Below, in pieces: positions 25,141 to 41,900 of a DNA stretch of 64,000 nucleotides; the first letter of the stretch is position 1, and the number at the start of each line of letters is the position of its first letter. The stretch is from Photobacterium sanguinicancri (GTDB taxonomy: Bacteria > Pseudomonadota > Gammaproteobacteria > Enterobacterales > Vibrionaceae): the NCBI RefSeq assembly GCF_024346675.1, contig NZ_AP024850.1, forward strand, positions 1 to 64,000. Reading direction: 5' to 3'. Below the pieces are notes generated by a model that saw only the letters and a program-made list of their open reading frames with translations, searched no databases and was not told where the DNA came from. The translations under genes and the position numbers were made by a program.

Positions 25141-25346
25141 TCTGGAAAGCTGACTAGTAAATTGAATCAATAGATTCAATTACAATAGTTTTTATCTTTA
25201 ATGATAAAAACGAGTTCTCAAAACAACACACATTCAAGTGTCTTGTGTAGAGTCCGGCGAAAAACCAATGTCCTCATTTTTCTTGATCGGAAATGAGTGA
25301 CGATAAACCTTGGTTGTTTGAACATACAGACCTCTTGGGGTTGTAT

Positions 25347-28239
<2,893 letters not shown>

Positions 28240-28359
28240 ACAACACCCAAGGGGTTTTACGGACTCCATAACGCTTGAATGCGTGTTAAGAACGAATATT
28301 GTAACTAGTTAGATTTTCCCAGATTGTATCTTCCGCTACGGCGTAAGATAAACCGAATT

Positions 28360-28479
28360 TGCTTGGCGACCATAGCATTATGGACCCACCTGATCCCATG
28401 CCGAACTCAGTAGTGAAACGTAATAGCGCCGATGGTAGTGTGGGGTCTCCCCATGTGAGAGTAGGTCATCGCCAGGCTT
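28360..28479 (+). rRNA. 5S ribosomal RNA, operon 1
   Basis: A 120-base gene from TGCTTGGCGACC to GCCAGGCTT with closing terminal stem and the conserved loop CCGAACTCAG. Confidence 0.97.
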
Positions 28480-28490
28480 CAATTTTGAGA

Positions 28491-28518
28491 GCCCGTTGGC
28501 AACAACGGGCTTTTATTT
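28491..28518 (+). terminator. Terminator of rRNA operon 1
   Basis: The stem GCCCGTTG / CAACGGGC with a GCAA tetraloop is followed by TTTTATTT. Confidence 0.9.
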
Positions 28519-28602
28519 CGCTCTAGCATCAAGCGGTGTGAGCGGAGTCAATATAAGGTTTTTATGTTTTAATCGAATGATTAAAAAGATGAAAGTTTTA
28601 TC

Positions 28603-28630
28603 TTGACTTAAAAGTTGAGAAGCGTATTAT
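28603..28630 (+). promoter_or_regulatory. rRNA operon 2 P1 promoter
   Basis: The -35 TTGACT (28603-28608) and -10 TATTAT (28625-28630) have a 16-base spacer and are followed by the GC-rich discriminator ACGCGTCC, a hallmark of stringently controlled rRNA P1 promoters. An AT-rich UP-like tract lies upstream (28555-28600). The region 28519-28904 contains no protein gene. Confidence 0.85.
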
Positions 28631-28679
28631 ACGCGTCCTGACTTGCTGAAGCGTTCAACGCTAAGGTATTGAAAGTCAA

Positions 28680-28692
28680 CGTTCTTTAACAA
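28680..28692 (+). promoter_or_regulatory. boxA antitermination site, rRNA operon 2 leader
   Basis: CGTTCTTTAACAA resembles boxA. From here to the 16S gene the leader is identical to that of operon 1. Confidence 0.8.
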
Positions 28693-28904
28693 TTTGACCA
28701 TGCAATCTGTGTGGGCACTCGTGAAATGAATAGTCAAAACTGTTCATTGTGACTTTTTAAGTAACAATGAATTTGGCATCAATGAACTGAGTGACCAATA
28801 CAAAACTTAAGTTTACTTAAGCTTTGGCACAGTCAATTCGAATATCATGACTAGCTTCTAGTTATCGATATTCAATCAGTATTCATTGAGCCATCAAAAA
28901 CTTT

Positions 28905-30447
<1,543 letters not shown>

Positions 30448-30544
30448 AACGATAGACTGCTTGTTTGATGCAGTGTCCACACAGATTGCTTGGTTAAAAT
30501 GTAAGAGAGCACCATGTTGCCCAACAACATGGCAGAAATACTTA

Positions 30545-30620
30545 GTCCCGTTCGTCTAGAGGCCTAGGACACCGCCCTTTCACGGCGGTAACAGGGGTTC
30601 GACTCCCCTACGGGACGCCA
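30545..30620 (+). tRNA. tRNA-Glu (TTC)
   Basis: A 76-base cloverleaf with encoded CCA; acceptor GTCCCGT / ACGGGAC, anticodon loop CTTTCAC. First tRNA of the operon 2 spacer. Confidence 0.97.
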
Positions 30621-30636
30621 CTTCTTTTAGAAGTAT

Positions 30637-30712
30637 GGGTCGTTAGCTCAGTTGGTAGAGCAGTTGACTTTTAATCAATTGGTCGCAGGTTCGAATCCTG
30701 CACGACCCACCA
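30637..30712 (+). tRNA. tRNA-Lys (TTT)
   Basis: A 76-base cloverleaf with encoded CCA; acceptor GGGTCGT / ACGACCC, anticodon loop CTTTTAA. Confidence 0.97.
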
Positions 30713-30743
30713 TTCTTTCTCACGAAGGAATTAAAACTATCGT

Positions 30744-30819
30744 GGGCGATTAGCTCAGTTGGGAGAGCACCTCCCTTACAAGGAGGGGGTCACTGGTTCG
30801 AGCCCGGTATCGCCCACCA
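30744..30819 (+). tRNA. tRNA-Val (TAC)
   Basis: A 76-base cloverleaf with encoded CCA; acceptor GGGCGAT / ATCGCCC, anticodon loop TTACAAG. Third tRNA of the operon 2 spacer. Confidence 0.97.
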
Positions 30820-30930
30820 CTCTCTAACTGTTTTCTGCGTAAATGCAGATTCAATGAAGGTTATCTTTGTTGAGTCGGCTTTTTTGCCGCCGAAAATCAT
30901 TAGAAAGTGGTTCTTTAGTTAGAAACACAA

Positions 30931-30942
30931 TGCTCTTTAACA
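30931..30942 (+). promoter_or_regulatory. boxA site upstream of 23S, operon 2
   Basis: TGCTCTTTAACA is an exact boxA consensus match in the spacer. Confidence 0.85.
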
Positions 30943-31149
30943 ATCTGGAAAGCTGACTAGTAAATTCAATCGAATGATTGAATTACAATAGTTTTTATCT
31001 TTAATGATAAAAACGAGTTCTCAAAACAACACACATTCAAGTGTCTTGTGTAGAGTCCGGCGAAAAACCAATGTCCTTATTTTTCTTGATCGGAAATGAG
31101 TGACGATAAACCTTGGTTGTTTGAACATACAGACCTCTTGGGGTTGTAT

Positions 31150-34042
<2,893 letters not shown>

Positions 34043-34161
34043 ACAACACCCAAGGGGTTTTACGGACTCCATAGCGCTTGAATGCGTGTTAAGAACGATA
34101 TTGTAACTAGTTAACTTTCCCAGATTGTATCTTCCGCCGATGGCGTAAGATAAACCGAATT

Positions 34162-34281
34162 TGCTTGGCGACCATAGCATTATGGACCCACCTGATCCCA
34201 TGCCGAACTCAGTAGTGAAACGTAATAGCGCCGATGGTAGTGTGGGGTCTCCCCATGTGAGAGTAGGTCATCGCCAGGCTT
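34162..34281 (+). rRNA. 5S ribosomal RNA, operon 2
   Basis: A 120-base gene identical to the operon 1 copy; the 23S-5S spacer differs at several bases. No terminator follows directly: transcription reads into tRNA-Asp. Confidence 0.97.
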
Positions 34282-34345
34282 CAAATTTAGATAAGTGTAT
34301 TGAACGACATTTATCGGATAGACAGGCAACTGTTTATCACCGTGT

Positions 34346-34422
34346 GGAGCGGTAGTTCAGTTGGTTAGAATACCGGCCTGTCACGCCGGGGGTCGCGGGT
34401 TCGAGTCCCGTCCGCTCCGCCA
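34346..34422 (+). tRNA. tRNA-Asp (GTC), distal gene of rRNA operon 2
   Basis: A 77-base cloverleaf with encoded CCA; acceptor GGAGCGG / CCGCTCC, anticodon loop CTGTCAC. The position after 5S resembles distal tRNA genes of E. coli rRNA operons. Confidence 0.97.
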
Positions 34423-34430
34423 TTTATACT

Positions 34431-34461
34431 AAGCCCGAGTCTTACGACTTGGGCTTTTTTA
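34431..34461 (+). terminator. Terminator of rRNA operon 2 / tRNA-Asp
   Basis: An eleven-base stem AAGCCCGAGTC / GACTTGGGCTT (one G-T pair) is followed by six T residues. Confidence 0.9.
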
Positions 34462-34488
34462 CGCCTGAAAGTTATGAAAGGTCTCGCT

Positions 34489-34591
34489 GAGCGGTCGTTC
34501 AGTTGGTTAGCCTCTTTACCTTGAAGGCGGCGGCCTATCACGCCGAGGGGCGCGCTGATTTTCGGTGTGGGAAGTCCCGCCCGCTCCGCCA
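34489..34591 (+). pseudogene. Decayed tRNA-Asp copy
   Basis: The segment starts GAGCGGTCGTTCAGTTGGTTAG, matching tRNA-Asp positions 3-24 with one change, keeps a CTATCACGCCG anticodon-arm remnant, and ends CCGCTCCGCCA like the real gene. The middle is rearranged and longer (103 bases), the anticodon arm no longer pairs and the T arm is lost. It is followed by a near-copy of the tRNA-Asp terminator, so the tRNA-plus-terminator unit was duplicated and then decayed, or was kept as a different RNA. Confidence 0.85.
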
Positions 34592-34599
34592 CTTATACT

Positions 34600-34631
34600 A
34601 AGCCCAAGTCTCACGACTTGGGCTTTTTTAC
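34600..34631 (+). terminator. Duplicated terminator after the decayed tRNA-Asp
   Basis: The stem AAGCCCAAGTC / GACTTGGGCTT plus six T residues. It is a near-copy of the terminator at 34431, here with a perfect stem. Confidence 0.9.
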
Positions 34632-34641
34632 GTCTAAAATT

Positions 34642-34667
34642 TATTAAAAAGCCCGCAGTGCAGGCTT
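34642..34667 (-). terminator. Weak terminator of the ilvY-linked operon
   Basis: The stem AAGCC / GGCTT with a one-base mismatch and inner GC pairs is followed on the minus strand by a T run. Confidence 0.55.
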
Positions 34668-34694
34668 GAATCGCGATAGTATTGTGGTCTCGGG

Positions 34695-35900
34695 TTAGCC
34701 GTAATTATAAAAGTGACGTAGCCAGCGTTCAGCAATCATAATTTCATCGGTCTCACTGAGCGCTTGAATACCAGCTGTAAAGCTATTTTCCTCTTCAAGG
34801 AGCTGTAATCCCGCTAGCATATGTGCCGCTTCAAATAGGTAGAGAGTTGGATCCCCCATGCCGGTTTTAAATGGCGTATTGGCAGACTCACCGCCAGCCA
34901 GTAAATAAATACTCTGCTTATTACGGGTATGATATTCACGAACTAATTTGTTGCCGCCAACTTCCACTAAAGCACTACTTTCAATTAACTCGGGTAAGCG
35001 TAGTTCATCGTCGGCTGAGGTGACTGTCGCAATGAAGACACTTTTATCGAGGCTGTCCAATAGGGCTTCAGGTAAAGCGCCATTCCCTGTGCAGCAGAAC
35101 AGCATATTGCATTGACTCACTAATCTTTCGATTGAGCTGACTTGTACACCGTTACGGGGAAATTGGGTGAGCTTACGTGAATCTATGTCGGCGACCTGAA
35201 TACAGCTAATCCCTTTACCTTTTAGGTATTGGATAACACCACGGCCAAGGTTTCCTGCACCAATGACACCGACTTTAAGAAATTCATCGTTATTGATCTT
35301 GAGGCCAAACTCTTCGCGGAGAATTTGGTCAGAATAATGAACGATACATTCTGATGCTTCGTAGTCGGCAGGCGCTTTGATACTGAGGTGAGAAACGGTA
35401 ACTAGGGGTTTATCGAACGATTTGTTGAGATACTTATAGAGTCCGTTAGCGGTTAACTCTGTAATACCTACACATTGTTCTGAAAAGACTTGGCTAATAT
35501 GCTCGATAGCATGGGAGAAGTAGCCACCATGATCGAGGATCAAAAATTGGCTGTCAGCACTGATCGATTGGCGGATCAATGCTTCAGCTACTTGAGGATC
35601 TCTTAAGCTTTGTTTGTTGAAACGATCATCTACAATATTGCAGTGGGGAACCGTCTGGATCGTTTCCTTTAACGTTTGGTTTTGTTCGGCGGTGGCGCTT
35701 TTGGGGATGAAAACAAGGCTATCAGCTAACTCGGCCAACACATTGATATAGGGAAGCGAACCTTCATAACAGTGCATGACTGAAAAAATAACCAAATTCG
35801 AAGGCGGCGTGTAATCCATCGAAATTTTTTTGAGGAAGGCATAACCCTTGTGGGCGAAAAAGTCAGAGTAATAGCTGTGAGTTAGTATTGGGCTTGGCAT
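34695..35900 (-). CDS. Divergent S-adenosylhomocysteine hydrolase-like NAD-binding protein
   Basis: The 401-residue protein resembles the AdoHcy hydrolase superfamily but is not a canonical SahH. Visible features are LILDHGGYFS (120-129), comparable to the SahH LDDGGD segment; a Rossmann motif GAGNLGRG (214-221) with an acidic residue ending the second strand (VADID, 236-240); and a C-terminal LLAGGES...GMGDPT (333-352), like the SahH LLAEG...MGHP region. The ATG at 35900 has an AAGGAA ribosome-binding site; a TTG overlapping the ilvY stop is less likely. It lies 35 bases after ilvY and is probably co-transcribed. The substrate is unknown. Confidence 0.7.
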   Translation of the reverse strand: MPSPILTHSYYSDFFAHKGYAFLKKISMDYTPPSNLVIFSVMHCYEGSLPYINVLAELADSLVFIPKSATAEQNQTLKETIQTVPHCNIVDDRFNKQSLRDPQVAEALIRQSISADSQFLILDHGGYFSHAIEHISQVFSEQCVGITELTANGLYKYLNKSFDKPLVTVSHLSIKAPADYEASECIVHYSDQILREEFGLKINNDEFLKVGVIGAGNLGRGVIQYLKGKGISCIQVADIDSRKLTQFPRNGVQVSSIERLVSQCNMLFCCTGNGALPEALLDSLDKSVFIATVTSADDELRLPELIESSALVEVGGNKLVREYHTRNKQSIYLLAGGESANTPFKTGMGDPTLYLFEAAHMLAGLQLLEEENSFTAGIQALSETDEIMIAERWLRHFYNYG

Positions 35901-35935
35901 TACTGGGTTCCTTGTTGCCTGATGAGCATTGCCAC

Positions 35936-36805
35936 TCAAAACAACTGTAATAAAGCATGAAGTAAGGGTTCTTGCTGACGACTTTGCTTACAACAAAGCC
36001 CAAGGTTCAGTGGCTCTATGTTCTCGTTATGGCATCGCTGAACTTTGTCACCCATAGGGCTATTGTCGATAACAACATCGGGAGCAATCCCGATGCCACA
36101 CCCTAATGCTACCATGCTAACTATTGCTTCGTGCCCAGCAATTTGTGCATATATGTTTGGCTTTATTTTATTTTGTTTTAGCCACTTATCAGCACGCTCT
36201 CGTGCAGGACCTGATTCAGGCAAAATAAAAGGAAGCGCCTGCCAATCTGGCCCATTGTTAAGGGATTTTTGTAATGCAGGCGGTGGGATCAGCGGTAAAA
36301 TAACCGAGAGTGGTACTTTGTCTAATTCAATGAAGGTGAGCTTTTTAGGTAGCTGGAGCGGCTGTGCCGCAATTGCTATATCGACATCTCCCGCAATGAC
36401 CTTTTCAATGGCTTGAGCTGGATCACCGGTTGTCAGTTGAATTTCAACTTGTGGATACTGCAGCCTAAAGTCATGCAATATCTGTGGTAAATGGCTGTAG
36501 CTGGCTGTGACTGAGCAGAACAGCTTTAATTTTCCTTGTAGTTGTTGCTGATCTTTATTGAGCTGTAATTTGAATTCCTGCCAACTACCGATAATCCCTG
36601 CAGCCACAGGGACAAATTTTTCACCGTTAGAGGTAAGTTCAACACTACGGTTATCTCGAAGAAATAGCGGTTGGCCAATATCATCTTCTAAACGTTGGAT
36701 AATCCGACTCAATGCTGACGGGCTAATATGCATTGCTTGTGCGGTTTGGCTAAAACTTTTTGAATCGCACAGATGCAGGAAAAACTGCAAATTTTTTATG
36801 TTCAT
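35936..36805 (-). CDS. ilvY: LysR-family activator of ilvC, IlvY
   Basis: IlvY activates the divergent ilvC gene in response to acetohydroxy acids, and represses itself. The 289-residue protein is close to E. coli IlvY: N-terminal HTH (KNLQFFLHLCDSKSFSQTAQ, HISPSALSRIIQRLE), FCSVTASYSHLP, LTTGDPAQAIEKV and GHEAIVSMVALGCGI. I chose the second of two adjacent ATGs (36805) because it aligns with the E. coli start; 36808 is equally possible. The ilvY-ilvC divergent arrangement, with a palindromic operator between them, is conserved. Confidence 0.93.
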   Translation of the reverse strand: MNIKNLQFFLHLCDSKSFSQTAQAMHISPSALSRIIQRLEDDIGQPLFLRDNRSVELTSNGEKFVPVAAGIIGSWQEFKLQLNKDQQQLQGKLKLFCSVTASYSHLPQILHDFRLQYPQVEIQLTTGDPAQAIEKVIAGDVDIAIAAQPLQLPKKLTFIELDKVPLSVILPLIPPPALQKSLNNGPDWQALPFILPESGPARERADKWLKQNKIKPNIYAQIAGHEAIVSMVALGCGIGIAPDVVIDNSPMGDKVQRCHNENIEPLNLGLCCKQSRQQEPLLHALLQLF

Positions 36806-36813
36806 CATCCATG

Positions 36814-36828
36814 TTGCATTTTTTGCAA
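36814..36828. promoter_or_regulatory. Candidate IlvY operator
   Basis: TTGCA-N5-TGCAA is a perfect inverted repeat containing the LysR-type T-N11-A motif. It lies just upstream of ilvY in the ilvY-ilvC divergent region, where IlvY binds in E. coli. Confidence 0.6.
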
Positions 36829-36934
36829 TAAGTTGTTGTGAATATATCACTTTAAGCAACAAAACACCTGATCTACTATCGAAGTATTCGACAACGATGT
36901 CGACCCAAGGATAAGTACTCACGGAGTTTGTGTT

Positions 36935-38419
36935 ATGGCTAATTATTTCAACACCTTAAATCTACGCCAACAGCTAGACCAACTAGGCCGCTGCCGTTTT
37001 ATGGATCGTGCTGAGTTTGCGACTGAAGCCGATTACCTTAAAGGTAAGAAGGTCGTTATTGTCGGTTGTGGTGCGCAAGGCTTAAACCAAGGTTTAAACA
37101 TGCGTGATTCTGGTTTGGATGTGTCATACGCACTGCGTCAGGCTGCTATTGATGAACAACGCCAGTCGTACAAGAATGCCAAAGAGAACGGCTTTGTTGT
37201 TGGTAGCTATGAAACCTTGATCCCACAAGCGGATTTAGTGGTAAACCTAACGCCAGATAAACAGCATACTAATGTTGTGGAAACGGTAATGCCGCTAATG
37301 AAAGATGGCGCAGCGCTGGGTTATTCTCATGGCTTTAATATTGTTGAAGAGGGCATGCAAATTCGTCAGGATTTAACCGTCGTGATGGTTGCACCTAAGT
37401 GCCCTGGTACAGAAGTGCGTGAAGAGTATAAGCGTGGATTTGGCGTTCCAACATTGATTGCTGTTCACCCAGAAAATGATCCAAAAGGCGAAGGGTGGGA
37501 CATCGCGAAAGCATGGGCTGCAGGTACTGGAGGCCATCGCGCGGGTTGCTTAGAATCATCGTTTGTTGCTGAGGTTAAGTCTGATTTAATGGGCGAACAA
37601 ACTATTCTGTGTGGCATGCTTCAAGCTGGTTCCATCGTGTGTTACGAGAAGATGGTTGCCGATGGTATTGCACCAGAATATGCAGGTAAATTACTGCAAT
37701 ATGGTTGGGAAACCATTACTGAAGCCCTGAAGTTTGGTGGCATCACTCACATGATGGATCGCCTTTCAAACCCAGCGAAAGTGAAAGCATTTGAGCTATC
37801 TGAAGAGCTTAAAGAGCTAATGCGTCCGCTATACAACAAGCATATGGATGACATCATTACAGGTCACTTTTCATCAACCATGATGGCTGATTGGGCAAAT
37901 GATGATGCAGAGCTATTAGGTTGGCGTGGTGAAACGGCTGAAACAGCATTTGAAAACTACCCAGATTCTGATATCGAAATCTCTGAGCAAGAATATTTTG
38001 ATAACGGTATCGTGATGGTTGCGATGGTACGTGCAGGTGTTGAACTGGCATTTGAAGCTATGACAGCCTCAGGCATTATCGAAGAGTCGGCATACTACGA
38101 ATCACTGCACGAGCTACCTTTGATCGCTAATACGATTGCACGTAAGCGTCTGTATGAGATGAACGTGGTGATTTCTGATACCGCTGAATACGGTAACTAC
38201 CTATTTGCAAACGTAGCAACACCGTTACTTCGCGAGAAGTTTATGCCTGATGTTGATACCGATGTGATCGGTAAAGGTCTAGGTGAAACAGGTAACCATG
38301 TTGATAACCAAATTCTGATCGATGTGAATGAAGCACTGCGCACTCATCCGGTTGAGTGGATTGGTCAAGAGCTACGTGGATACATGACAGATATGAAGCG
38401 TATCGCGGTTGGCGGCTAA
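36935..38419 (+). CDS. ilvC: Ketol-acid reductoisomerase IlvC (class II)
   Basis: IlvC converts acetolactate and acetohydroxybutyrate to dihydroxy acids in valine, isoleucine and leucine synthesis, using NADPH and Mg2+. The 494-residue length and duplicated C-terminal knot domain mark the long class II form of enteric bacteria. Features are [23 protein letters not shown] at the N-terminus, the Rossmann motif [17 protein letters not shown], the [17 protein letters not shown] segment, and [13 protein letters not shown] with metal-binding acidic residues. It is divergent from ilvY. An unusual long hairpin and a bidirectional terminator follow. Confidence 0.97.
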   Translation: MANYFNTLNLRQQLDQLGRCRFMDRAEFATEADYLKGKKVVIVGCGAQGLNQGLNMRDSGLDVSYALRQAAIDEQRQSYKNAKENGFVVGSYETLIPQADLVVNLTPDKQHTNVVETVMPLMKDGAALGYSHGFNIVEEGMQIRQDLTVVMVAPKCPGTEVREEYKRGFGVPTLIAVHPENDPKGEGWDIAKAWAAGTGGHRAGCLESSFVAEVKSDLMGEQTILCGMLQAGSIVCYEKMVADGIAPEYAGKLLQYGWETITEALKFGGITHMMDRLSNPAKVKAFELSEELKELMRPLYNKHMDDIITGHFSSTMMADWANDDAELLGWRGETAETAFENYPDSDIEISEQEYFDNGIVMVAMVRAGVELAFEAMTASGIIEESAYYESLHELPLIANTIARKRLYEMNVVISDTAEYGNYLFANVATPLLREKFMPDVDTDVIGKGLGETGNHVDNQILIDVNEALRTHPVEWIGQELRGYMTDMKRIAVGG

Positions 38420-38429
38420 ATCTTCTTCT

Positions 38430-38510
38430 CTGTAGAGTTTATCTCTTTGTCGAAAATACTCATTTGCTAATCGCAAACTCCGTGTTTTCTCCTCGATATA
38501 AACTCTACAG
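38430..38510. repeat. Long three-tier imperfect hairpin downstream of ilvC
   Basis: The outer arms CTGTAGAGTTTAT (38430-38442) and ATAAACTCTACAG (38498-38510) are perfectly complementary over 13 bases. Inside, GAAAATAC (38452-38459) pairs with GTGTTTTC (38482-38489, one G-T pair), and innermost TTTGC (38463-38467) pairs with GCAAA (38473-38477). The whole 81-base element folds on itself. It has no T tract and precedes a separate terminator, so it may be a small palindromic mobile repeat or a structured 3' RNA. Confidence 0.7.
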
Positions 38511-38543
38511 CTTTGAAAATACATTTAGGGTGTGATATCCAAT

Positions 38544-38574
38544 AAAAAAGGCTTGGTCTGTGACCAAGCCTTTT
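38544..38574. terminator. Bidirectional terminator between ilvC and ubiK
   Basis: An eleven-base stem AAGGCTTGGTC / GACCAAGCCTT is flanked by A residues on the left and T residues on the right. Confidence 0.9.
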
Positions 38575-38597
38575 GTGTTTGTAGCATAAGCTGTAAA

Positions 38598-38870
38598 TTA
38601 AGCGTCTTTTTCTTCTGCTGTGGTATCTGTTAGCTTTGCTTCTAACGCTGTAAGCTTTTGCTCCATCTCTGCCAGTTTTTGGCGAGTGCGTAGCAGGACT
38701 TGAGTTTGCACATCAAATTCTTCGCGGTTTACAACGTCTAGTTTACCTAGTTGCGCTTGAATAACCTGACGAACTTTCTGCTCAACGTCGTTACCCAGTT
38801 CTTTCACAGGTTGCGGCATTGATTCGTGAATCTGTTTAGCGACTTGTTCTAATTTCTTTGGATCGAACAT
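38598..38870 (-). CDS. ubiK: Ubiquinone biosynthesis accessory factor UbiK
   Basis: UbiK (formerly YqiC) is a small coiled-coil protein that helps the ubiquinone biosynthetic complex under aerobic conditions, interacting with UbiJ and lipids. The 90-residue protein starts [19 protein letters not shown] and ends in a long heptad-rich helix ([22 protein letters not shown]), as in the BMFP family. I chose the ATG at 38870 by family length and a GGAG site; the open frame extends upstream only through the terminator of vexB. It has its own bidirectional terminator shared with ilvC. Confidence 0.92.
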   Translation of the reverse strand: MFDPKKLEQVAKQIHESMPQPVKELGNDVEQKVRQVIQAQLGKLDVVNREEFDVQTQVLLRTRQKLAEMEQKLTALEAKLTDTTAEEKDA

Positions 38871-38950
38871 AGTATGGGCTCCGTAGCGACTAATCTTGGT
38901 TGTGGTCATTTTATGCAATGCGAGGCCGATTGTCGTGATCGAATCGCGAA

Positions 38951-38980
38951 AATAAAAGAGGCCGCACACGGCGGCCTCTT
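38951..38980 (-). terminator. Intrinsic terminator of vexRAB
   Basis: A perfect ten-base stem AAGAGGCCGC / GCGGCCTCTT has an A-rich left flank, which reads as T residues on the minus strand 18 bases after the vexB stop. Confidence 0.88.
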
Positions 38981-38997
38981 AATTTCAGAGTTGTTGC

Positions 38998-41900
38998 TTA
39001 GCAGTCTCGAGCTTTCAGTGCATTACGCGCTTCATCAGCTCGCTTTAGCTTTTCCAGATCTTTGTCCTCGACAAAGATTGGTAGCGGCTTATGGATACTT
39101 GCTAAGTAGGTGTAAATTACTGGCAGTACGAACAGGGTAAAGATAGTACCAATCGCTAGACCAGATACGATTACAATACCAATACTGAAACGTTGAGCCG
39201 CACCCGCACCTGTGGCGTAAAGCAGTGGGATCAAACCTGCAATCATCGCAGCTGTGGTCATCAGGATTGGACGCAGACGTACTTTCGCCGCTTCCATGAC
39301 TGCTGCCATACGGTCTTTCTTGTTGTGTAGCTGTTCTTCTTTAGCTACTTCACAAATCAAGATACCGTGCTTGGTGATCAGACCGATAAGGGTGATCAAG
39401 CCAACCTGCGAGTAGATGTTCATCGAGGCTGCGCCCCATGCCAGTGCAATCAAGGCACCACAAATTGCTAATGGTACAGAAACCATGATAACCAGTGGGT
39501 CACGAACAGATTCGAACTGAATGGCCAATACCAAGAAAATAATTGCCAATGCCAGCAAGAACGTTGTGAATAGTGCACTACCTTCGGTTACGAACTGACG
39601 TGCTTCACCCATAAAGTCATATTGATAGCCAGAAGGTAAGCTGCCAACAGCTTCAGTCTGGAACCAATTGATTGCATCACCCATAGCAGTACCTGGCGCT
39701 GGAACAGCACCAATCGTCGCGGAGTTTAGCTGGTTGAAGTGCGGAAGAGAGCGTGGCTCAGCAACCACATCAATAGTGATTAGGCTACCCAGAGGAATCG
39801 CTTCACCATCAGCAGTACGAACATAGTAGCCTTTGATTGATTCTGGGTTTAAGCGGTAACGACGCTCAACTTGTGGAATAACTTCGTACGAGCGGCCATT
39901 CAAGTCGATGCGGTTAACGTAACCATCGGCCATCATAGTACTCAGTGTTATACCAATATCTTGCATGGTTACGCCGTAAGCACCGGCTTTATCTTTATCG
40001 ATATTGATCTTCATCGTTGCCGAGTCGTAGTTCAGATCAAGATCTGAGTACACGAACATCGGGTTTGTTTTCACATCACTAAGAATATCGGTCGCAACTT
40101 GGAATAAGCTCTCGAAGTGATTTGGTGTTGTGATAACAAATTGGATCGGAAGACCAGAACCTGCACCTGGTAGTTCAGGCATCTGGAATGCTGTTACAGC
40201 CATTTCAGGAATGTCTTTCACTAAGTCAGTTACGCGCTTCACAACTTCAGCTTGGCTTGTGTCACGCTCACTCCACGGCACCATAGAAGCAATACCGAAA
40301 GCTTGGTTTGAGTTCGGTACACCCGAGAATACTTGTGCAAACGCAACTTCGTCTTGCTCGGTTAGCATGCTGTTTACTTTCTGCATGGTGTTTTCGACGT
40401 AATCAAGGTTAGCCGTAGACGGCGCTGTACCCATCATCATCAATACACCTTTATCTTCTGCTGGCGCGAGCTCACTTGGGATGAACTTGAACAGTAAAGG
40501 AAGTGCAGTGAAAACAATCGCAGCAAGTACAAGAACCACTGGGCGCATTTTCATGATGCCGCCAAGCATTTTCTCGTAACGATTTGTCATGCGATCAAGG
40601 AAGCTATGCACGGTTGTTTCAAACTTGCTCGGCTTTTCATTAGCCTTCAGCATTTTTGAACACATCATCGGCGATAGTGTTAGTGCAATAATACCGGATA
40701 CAAATACCGCACCCGCTAGCGTTAATGCGAACTCTTTAAATAATGAGCCCGTAATACCACCCATCATCGCGATTGGAGCATACACAGCACCAAGCGTTAA
40801 GGTCATGGCGATAACAGGCACCGCGATTTCACGTGTACCAATAATGGCGGCACGGAATGGCGATTCCCCTAGCTTAATGTGGCGATCGACGTTTTCTAGT
40901 ACCACGATGGCATCATCAACTACTAGGCCGATAGCTAATACCATTGCCAGCAGTGTCATCAAGTTCCAAGAGAAACCAAAGACCTGCATCACCATAGCCA
41001 CACCAATCAAAGACAGTGGGATAGTCACAATCGGAATGATTACTGCGCGGAACGAACCAAGGAACAGAGTGATAACCACAAGTACGATCAATGCCGCTTC
41101 AGCGATGGTTTTAATAACCTCGTTGATGGACTCGTTAATCGCAATAGTGGAGTCATACATGATGTTCATCTTGATGTTAGTTGGCAGGTTTTTCTCCAAC
41201 TCAGGCAACAAATCAAGCACATCGGCAGCGATGTTTATCGGGTTAGCACTTGGTGCGGCGTTAATCGCAGCAACAACGGCTTCTTCACCATTGGCTGAGG
41301 CACGATACACATCGTGGCTCTTTTCTAGGCTCACATTCGCAATATCACCAAGGCGGATCACCTGACCTTTCTTAGTGGATACAACTAGCTTCTCTAGCTC
41401 ATCGGTGTTGCTCACCTGGGTATCTGCTGTACCGTTGTACAGAACAAATTCACCCGTTGCTTGACCCGTCGCTGATTGGTAGTTGTTGGCGTTAAGTACT
41501 TGCATAACATCAGTTGCTGTTAGCTTGTATGCCGCCATTTTTGCAGGATCTAGCCATACGCGTAGTGCGTATTTCATACCACCATACAAGTCAACTTTAG
41601 ACACACCGTTAACCGTGAATAGCTGCGGGTTGATAACACGCTCAAGGTAATCGGTGATCTGGCTTGATACTAACTCGTCACTGGTGAAACCAATGTACAT
41701 TACCGCCGTCGTTGAGCCGGTAGACATAGTTACCGTTGGGTCTTCAGACTCTTTTGGTAGCTGTGAGCGTACAGAGTTGGTTTTCGCCAGAATATCAGCC
41801 AAGGCTGCATTCGGGTCTGTATTCAACTTCATGGTAACAGTAATGGTTGATTTACCCAGTACGGATGATGAAGTCATAAAGTCGATATTATCGGCTTGGG

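Noticed and set aside
40589..41365. A 258-codon plus-strand open frame
   Set aside because: It is antisense to vexB; its composition mirrors that gene and no family is visible.
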